A DNA stretch of 64,000 nucleotides. It comes from an uncultured Prevotella sp. (GTDB lineage: Bacteria > Bacteroidota > Bacteroidia > Bacteroidales > Bacteroidaceae). The stretch covers positions 62,001-126,000 of the forward strand of contig URUK01000002.1 in assembly GCA_900551055.1 (NCBI GenBank), given 5' to 3'. The notes under the pieces were generated by a model, which was not told where the DNA came from, made no database searches, and worked only from the letters and a program-made list of their open reading frames with translations. The translations under genes and the position numbers were made by a program. Shown piece after piece: positions 59,714-64,000 of the stretch (positions within the stretch are counted from its first letter, which is position 1; every line of letters begins with the position of its first letter).

Positions 59714-62116
59714 TCACACGTCAGGATTGGCCTTACGGATATACTCCGTAGGGCTGCAACCCATTATCTTCTTGAAGCAGCGGCTGAAATACTTAGGGTC
59801 TGAAAAGCCGCACCTGTAAGCCACGTCGGCCACGCTCATGCCGCCTTCTGCCATATACGCCAAAGCCCTCTTTACACGCATCTCGAGCACGAGGTTGTTG
59901 GGCGAACGGCCGAACACCTTTTTCATGCGCAAGTACAGTACTGTACGGCTTACCCCAAGCTCCCTGCACAGCATGTCTACGGAAAGGTCGGCATTACCGA
60001 TGTTGGCCGATATTATGCCGATGACGGCATCTCTGAAACGCTCATCAGGCGTGCCGTCGCCATTGTCCTGCCCGTCACTGCCTGCGCCGCGCCTTTCGGC
60101 AAGAAGCTCGTGTATGCGCGCCATCATCATGTCTACCTTCTCACGCGAGAGCCTGCGCACCTCATCCATCTCACAACGCAAACGCCTAACATACTTCACC
60201 GTCCTCACCGCAAGCCACGCCATACCGACCAACAGTACGCCCAAAGCCACCCACGTGGCGGGCATCTCAGACAGTTCAGGACGACGCCTTATCGTCACCG
60301 TGCGCTCATTGTCCACCCATACGCCGTCGCCGTTGGTCGAACGCACCCTGAACACATGGCACCCGGGAGGTATAACGGCGTAGCTTATCTCATGGTTCTT
60401 GGTGAACACCCAGTCATTGTCAACCCCGTCCATGCGGTAAGCATACCATATGTCTTCAGCCTTGTTGTAGTCGAGGGCTGAAAACGTTATCGTAAAACTC
60501 TTTTCCTCTGGCTTCAATGACACCGTGCTGTCGCATCCGAACACGATGTTGGGCACATAGCCGCTCTTGCGCGCATCTTCCCGGCCGAACGAGAACACGC
60601 CTCTCGTTGTGCCGAAAGCCAGCGAATCTGCCCCGAAAGCCAAAGGCCGAGCCTCTGTAAACGCGAACCCCTCCGCCATGAAGCCCTGGGCGTAATTCGT
60701 CATGCTCCCCTTGCTCGTGTCAAAGCACGTAAGGGAATTCTCCGACACTACCCACAAAGCACCTTGGCCGTCGGCTGTGATGTTTATGTTCACGTCAGAG
60801 GCCAGCCCGTCGGCCATTGTATAAGCCTGAAACCGCAGCCGCCCTCCTCTGAACGAGCCTGCAAGCACCTTGTTCACACCGCCGCCATACGTCGCCACAT
60901 AGACATCGCCAAGACCGTCGGCGGCCATCCCCATCACCTCGTTGTTGCTCAAGCTGTGCGTGTCGTAGGGGTCACGTCGATTGGCTGTGAATACAGCAGA
61001 AACGCCTCTTCCGCATCCGACAAGCCTGCACGAATACAGTCCGCCGCCCGTGCCAATCAGCATCGTCCCCCCACGCCACGGGTGCAGGCATCTGACCTTT
61101 ACCGCTTCGGCCGGATAACCCGAAAGCCGGTTGTTCTTGTTTATGAAGGAAATGTGGCCGGCTCCGGGCTTTTCCACTATGTTCACGCCGCCGCCATACG
61201 TCCCTACCCACATGCGTCCGCTCCCGTCGAAACAGATGCTGTACACCTCGTCGCAGCTCAAGCTGTAAGCGTCGCCACGCCTATGCACGTATCTGTCTAC
61301 GGCATACCCTGCCCCATCAGGACGCAGGCGGAACAAACCTCCCGGCTTCGTACCCAGCCATATGTTGCCTTCGCCGTCTTCAGCCATGCAGTAAACATTA
61401 TGCCCGAAACGCGCACCGCCCGCCACGAGACGGCCGTCAGCACCCAGGCACATCGGCTTTTCACCGCTCTTTATCACATGCACATACCCGTTCTTGTCGG
61501 CTATCCAAACACGGCTGTGGCTGTCACGCATCATCGCCCTCACCACCTCGTCCCCGCTGCCGCCGCCGAGCCTCACAGGCTTAAGCGGCTTCCTTACCTT
61601 CACTACACGGTCCATGCCCTTGTTGGACCATACCCAGTAGCCGCCTTGTCTGTCACGGTAAAGGACACGTACCTCCATGCCTGCATACCGCTCCATGCCG
61701 GCTATCCATCCTACTTCAGCGGCTGAGACCTTGTAACGGTGCATGACGGGCGGCTTCGGGCCGTCATACACCCTGAACCTGCACGTGTGGCGGTCAAACA
61801 CATAATAATACTTGTCAACAGATTTGCACAGGATGTCTCCGCCAGGAGCCTCGTCAATCATGTCAATCCTGTTTGTAAGAAGCGGACTTCCGTCGCCCGG
61901 CATAGCCTTGTAGGTAACGAAGTTGTAGCCGTCATAACGGATAAGGCCTTCACGCGAGCTCAACCAGATGTAACCGTAAGAATCCTGCATCACACAAGTG
62001 ACGATGCTGTGGGACAGTCCGTCGTCATCCCCGAACCTTGTTATTCCGACCCCGTCGCCCGCCTGCGATACGGCACAACACAACAAAGCCAATAATGTGG
62101 ATAATATATTTTTCAT
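59714..62116 (-). CDS. HTCS-like sensor regulator lacking kinase and receiver domains
   Basis: This is a transmembrane transcription regulator, probably of the adjacent polysaccharide genes. After a signal (STLLALLCCAVSQA) about 500 residues form repeats of the reg_prop type (DGLSHSIVTCVMQDSYGYIWLSSREGL; DEVYSICFDGSGRMWVGTYGGG), two seven-bladed propellers in family members. A Y_Y_Y domain (YRMDGVDNDWVFTKN) follows, then one membrane helix (about 620-637) and a short coiled coil. An AraC-type DNA-binding domain (about 690-795, SVDMLCRELGVSRTVLYLRMKKVFG and VADVAYRCGFSDPKYFSRCFKK) ends it. The His kinase, ATPase and receiver domains of standard HTCS proteins (about 1300-1450 residues) are absent. 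The ATG at 62116 gives a good signal peptide. GH95 is divergent. Confidence 0.9.
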   Translation of the reverse strand: MKNILSTLLALLCCAVSQAGDGVGITRFGDDDGLSHSIVTCVMQDSYGYIWLSSREGLIRYDGYNFVTYKAMPGDGSPLLTNRIDMIDEAPGGDILCKSVDKYYYVFDRHTCRFRVYDGPKPPVMHRYKVSAAEVGWIAGMERYAGMEVRVLYRDRQGGYWVWSNKGMDRVVKVRKPLKPVRLGGGSGDEVVRAMMRDSHSRVWIADKNGYVHVIKSGEKPMCLGADGRLVAGGARFGHNVYCMAEDGEGNIWLGTKPGGLFRLRPDGAGYAVDRYVHRRGDAYSLSCDEVYSICFDGSGRMWVGTYGGGVNIVEKPGAGHISFINKNNRLSGYPAEAVKVRCLHPWRGGTMLIGTGGGLYSCRLVGCGRGVSAVFTANRRDPYDTHSLSNNEVMGMAADGLGDVYVATYGGGVNKVLAGSFRGGRLRFQAYTMADGLASDVNINITADGQGALWVVSENSLTCFDTSKGSMTNYAQGFMAEGFAFTEARPLAFGADSLAFGTTRGVFSFGREDARKSGYVPNIVFGCDSTVSLKPEEKSFTITFSALDYNKAEDIWYAYRMDGVDNDWVFTKNHEISYAVIPPGCHVFRVRSTNGDGVWVDNERTVTIRRRPELSEMPATWVALGVLLVGMAWLAVRTVKYVRRLRCEMDEVRRLSREKVDMMMARIHELLAERRGAGSDGQDNGDGTPDERFRDAVIGIISANIGNADLSVDMLCRELGVSRTVLYLRMKKVFGRSPNNLVLEMRVKRALAYMAEGGMSVADVAYRCGFSDPKYFSRCFKKIMGCSPTEYIRKANPDV

Positions 62117-62165
62117 ATTAAGTAAACCAAGATAACACCTTAACCTTGGCAAGCCGCCTGTAGAC

Positions 62166-62190
62166 GCAGCGGATTGCCGCTGCAAAAGTA
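62166..62190 (-). promoter_or_regulatory. Promoter of the regulator with palindrome at the start of transcription
   Basis: TACTTTTG (62190-62183, minus) is a perfect minus-7. It is followed directly by GCAGCGG-CAAT-CCGCTGC (62183-62166), a perfect 7-bp inverted repeat at the expected start of transcription. This could be an operator, possibly for self-control, or a leader hairpin. Confidence 0.55.
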
Positions 62191-62285
62191 ATCAAAATAA
62201 CAATAATCCGCCCCGTACGCCTTCAAAAAAAACGATTTTGAACTCCAAAAAGACATTTGTCCACCACACGCAATGCCGTTTGCCT

Positions 62286-62293
62286 TAACTTTG
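62286..62293 (+). promoter_or_regulatory. Minus-7 element of the GH95 gene
   Basis: TAACTTTG is perfect, 44 bp before the start. The expected upstream element is missing (a TTTG at 62256-62259 is 26 bp away), as with other polysaccharide genes here, which fits activator-dependent promoters. Confidence 0.5.
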
Positions 62294-62336
62294 CGGATGA
62301 AAAACAAATCTAAATAACTTAACAAACAAAACACAA

Positions 62337-64000
62337 ATGAAAAAAATCATTATGACAGTCATCGCCGCGGCGACCACAATCGGAGCAATGGGCGGCGAAC
62401 CGCTTGAGCTATGGTACGACAAGCCCGCCTCCCATTGGAACGAGGCTCTGCCACTGGGCAACGGACGCATAGCGGCCATGGTATTCGGAGACCCTATAAA
62501 CGAAGTTTACCAGCTAAACGAGGAGACAATATCCAAAGGCTCGCCCTACAAGAACTACAACGCCGACACCCCAAAGTATCTTAACAACATCAGGCAGCTG
62601 GTGTTCAGTGGCAAAAGCGACGAGGCACAGGCTCTGGCCGAGACGCAAATCCTTGCCGACACAGACAACGGTTTCGGCGCATCTTACCAGCCGGCCGGCA
62701 ACCTGCGGATAGAATACCAAGGGCATGACAACTACTCCGCCATGCGCAGGCAGCTGAGCTTGGACAACGCCGTGTCGACAGTGACATATAACGTAGGCGA
62801 CGTTACCTACAAGGAAGAAGCCTTTACCTCGTTCACTGACCAGCTGCTCATCGTGCGCGTAACGGCCTCCAAGCGTGGAGCGATAAACCTGCGCGCCAGC
62901 CTCTACTACCCCGACGGGGTGAAAGTGGCGCGCGGCGTGAACGGCAACATCCTCACGCTGGAGGGGACTACGGCCAAAGCAGCCAACAACGTGCCGGGGA
63001 AACTCAACTTCATCGTAAACGCCAAAGTGAGCAATGAAGGAGGAAACGTCACAGCCAACGACACTTCGCTCGTGGTAAGCAACGCCGACGCAGTGACCTT
63101 CCACGTGGCGATAGGCACGAACTTCGTAAACTACAAGGACATATCTGCAGATGCGCAGGAACGCGTCGACGCATACATGCAGAACGCAACCCGTACATAC
63201 GAAGAAGCCTTGGCCGGACACATGGAATATTACAAGGAACAGTTTGACAGGGTAAGCCTCAACCTCGGCGCGAGCGCCAGCACGACAACGCCTACGGACA
63301 AGCGCATAGAGAACTTCGCAAAAGGCGGCGACAACCAACTGGTAGAGCTGTACTTCCAGTTCGGCCGCTACCTGCTCATATGCTCGTCGCAGCCGGGATG
63401 CCAGCCGGCCAACCTGCAAGGCAAGTGGAACGGCAACACCAACCCGGCATGGAAATGCCGCTACACCGTAAACATCAACACTGAAATGAACTACTGGCCG
63501 GCAGAACCCACCAACCTGCCCGAACTTGCCGAACCGCTCATACACATGGTGAAGGACCTCAGCGAGATAGGCGCCGAAACCGCGCGGAACATGTACAACT
63601 GCGGCGGATGGGTGCTACACCACAACACCGACCTGTGGCGCATGACAGGAGCCGTGGACAAGGCGTACAGCGGAGTGTGGCCGATGGCCAACGCATGGCT
63701 GTGCCAACACCTGTGGAACAAGTACCTTTACAACGGCGACACTGATTACCTGCAAGAGGTGTATCCGCTCATGAAGGGCGCGGCGCAGTTCTTCCTCGAC
63801 TTCATGGTGGAAGACCCACGCGACCAATATATGGTAGTCTGCCCGTCAGTTTCGCCCGAAAACTCGCCCAAAGCGTACAAGGGGCAGAATATCTTTGCCG
63901 GAATAACCATGGACAACCAGCTCGTAAGCGACCTGCTTACCAACACTGCACGTGCCGCAGAGGTGCTTGGCACCGATGCCGACTTCGCCTCGCAGCTGCT
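62337..64000 (+). CDS. Glycoside hydrolase family 95 (alpha-L-fucosidase/galactosidase type), 3' truncated by the window
   Basis: The frame runs open to the window edge (about 554 codons seen of an expected 750-820). A signal peptide (MKKIIMTVIAAATTIGAMGG) leads to LWYDKPASHWNEALPLGNG, the family start. The N-terminal beta-domain (to about 270) precedes the (alpha/alpha)6 barrel. SQPGCQPANLQGKWN and YTVNINTEMNYW hold the two catalytic Asn of the retained Asn-x-Asn pair. GGWVLHHNTDLWR and GVWPMANAWLCQHLW follow. The general acid Glu falls at VSPENSP near residue 505. It would invert and release alpha-L-fucose or alpha-L-galactose from pectin (RG-II) or xyloglucan. It starts 220 bp from the divergent HTCS-like regulator. 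Confidence 0.93.
   Translation, partial: MKKIIMTVIAAATTIGAMGGEPLELWYDKPASHWNEALPLGNGRIAAMVFGDPINEVYQLNEETISKGSPYKNYNADTPKYLNNIRQLVFSGKSDEAQALAETQILADTDNGFGASYQPAGNLRIEYQGHDNYSAMRRQLSLDNAVSTVTYNVGDVTYKEEAFTSFTDQLLIVRVTASKRGAINLRASLYYPDGVKVARGVNGNILTLEGTTAKAANNVPGKLNFIVNAKVSNEGGNVTANDTSLVVSNADAVTFHVAIGTNFVNYKDISADAQERVDAYMQNATRTYEEALAGHMEYYKEQFDRVSLNLGASASTTTPTDKRIENFAKGGDNQLVELYFQFGRYLLICSSQPGCQPANLQGKWNGNTNPAWKCRYTVNINTEMNYWPAEPTNLPELAEPLIHMVKDLSEIGAETARNMYNCGGWVLHHNTDLWRMTGAVDKAYSGVWPMANAWLCQHLWNKYLYNGDTDYLQEVYPLMKGAAQFFLDFMVEDPRDQYMVVCPSVSPENSPKAYKGQNIFAGITMDNQLVSDLLTNTARAAEVLGTDADFASQL

Overview
The window is chromosomal DNA from a Bacteroidales bacterium, most like Prevotella and its relatives. 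The evidence is promoters of the Bacteroidetes type (TTTG, 19-20 bp, TAnnTTTG), almost no Shine-Dalgarno sites, many lipoproteins with an LxxC/ASC-type lipobox, a TonB-dependent receptor operon with a DUF5689-type lipoprotein, GH28/GH43/CE8/GH95 polysaccharide enzymes, an HTCS-like sensor regulator, type B L31, and a 669-residue urocanase. No phage, IS transposase, integrase, CRISPR array or rRNA was seen.

Layout. 0-3.1 kb: an undecaprenyl-phosphate sugar transferase and a GH28 pectinase. 3.5 kb: tRNA-Lys(CTT). 4.0-8.4 kb: a redox operon of two exported flavodoxins, an iron alcohol dehydrogenase with an odd N-terminal extension, an exported alpha/beta hydrolase and a RibD-type reductase. 9.0-15.8 kb: a histidine degradation operon, ftcD-hutU-hutH-hutI, on the minus strand. 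16.8-21.1 kb: DivIC/FtsB-like protein, a small membrane protein, a DUF4369-like lipoprotein, dihydroorotase and a membrane phosphoesterase. 21.2-22.9 kb: PlsC acyltransferase and a GT2 glycosyltransferase. 23.4-27.0 kb: mfd carrying two in-frame repeat insertions. 27.0-31.3 kb: MATE transporter behind a leader with a terminator, a lipoprotein, glutathione peroxidase and thioredoxin reductase. 31.4-36.6 kb: a sodium/solute symporter and a 2-aminoethylphosphonate operon (MFS transporter, phnX, phnW). 37-39.6 kb: an HTH protein and a TrpB2-type synthase. 39.7-47.0 kb: secreted nuclease, L31, an MNT-HEPN toxin-antitoxin pair, and a TonB receptor operon. 47.5-53.5 kb: a basic secreted protein, a phosphatase, a DUF308 membrane protein, an EEP/glycosylase/uridine kinase operon and a WecA-like transferase. 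53.8-64 kb: GH43, a giant pectinesterase, a kinase-less HTCS-like regulator and the start of a GH95 enzyme, which read as part of a pectin-type polysaccharide utilisation locus.

The most striking feature lies between the genes. Two repeat classes fill most junctions. Class A (11 copies) is a mosaic of 22-bp units containing AAAGGCCACCTTT or AAAGGCCGTCTTT cores, usually followed by a conserved tail close to CTGATTATCAACGGGTTAC. Every recognisable tail lies on the plus strand whatever the direction of the neighbouring genes. Class B is an architecture rather than a sequence: long, often perfect palindromes whose arms are built from near-tandem 8-12 bp words, with a different word at each locus. 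Class B elements abut or supply stop codons of several genes, two sit in frame inside mfd, and one sub-family (C) carries a complete promoter in front of two unrelated genes. Repeat coordinates were read by eye and may be off by a few bases.
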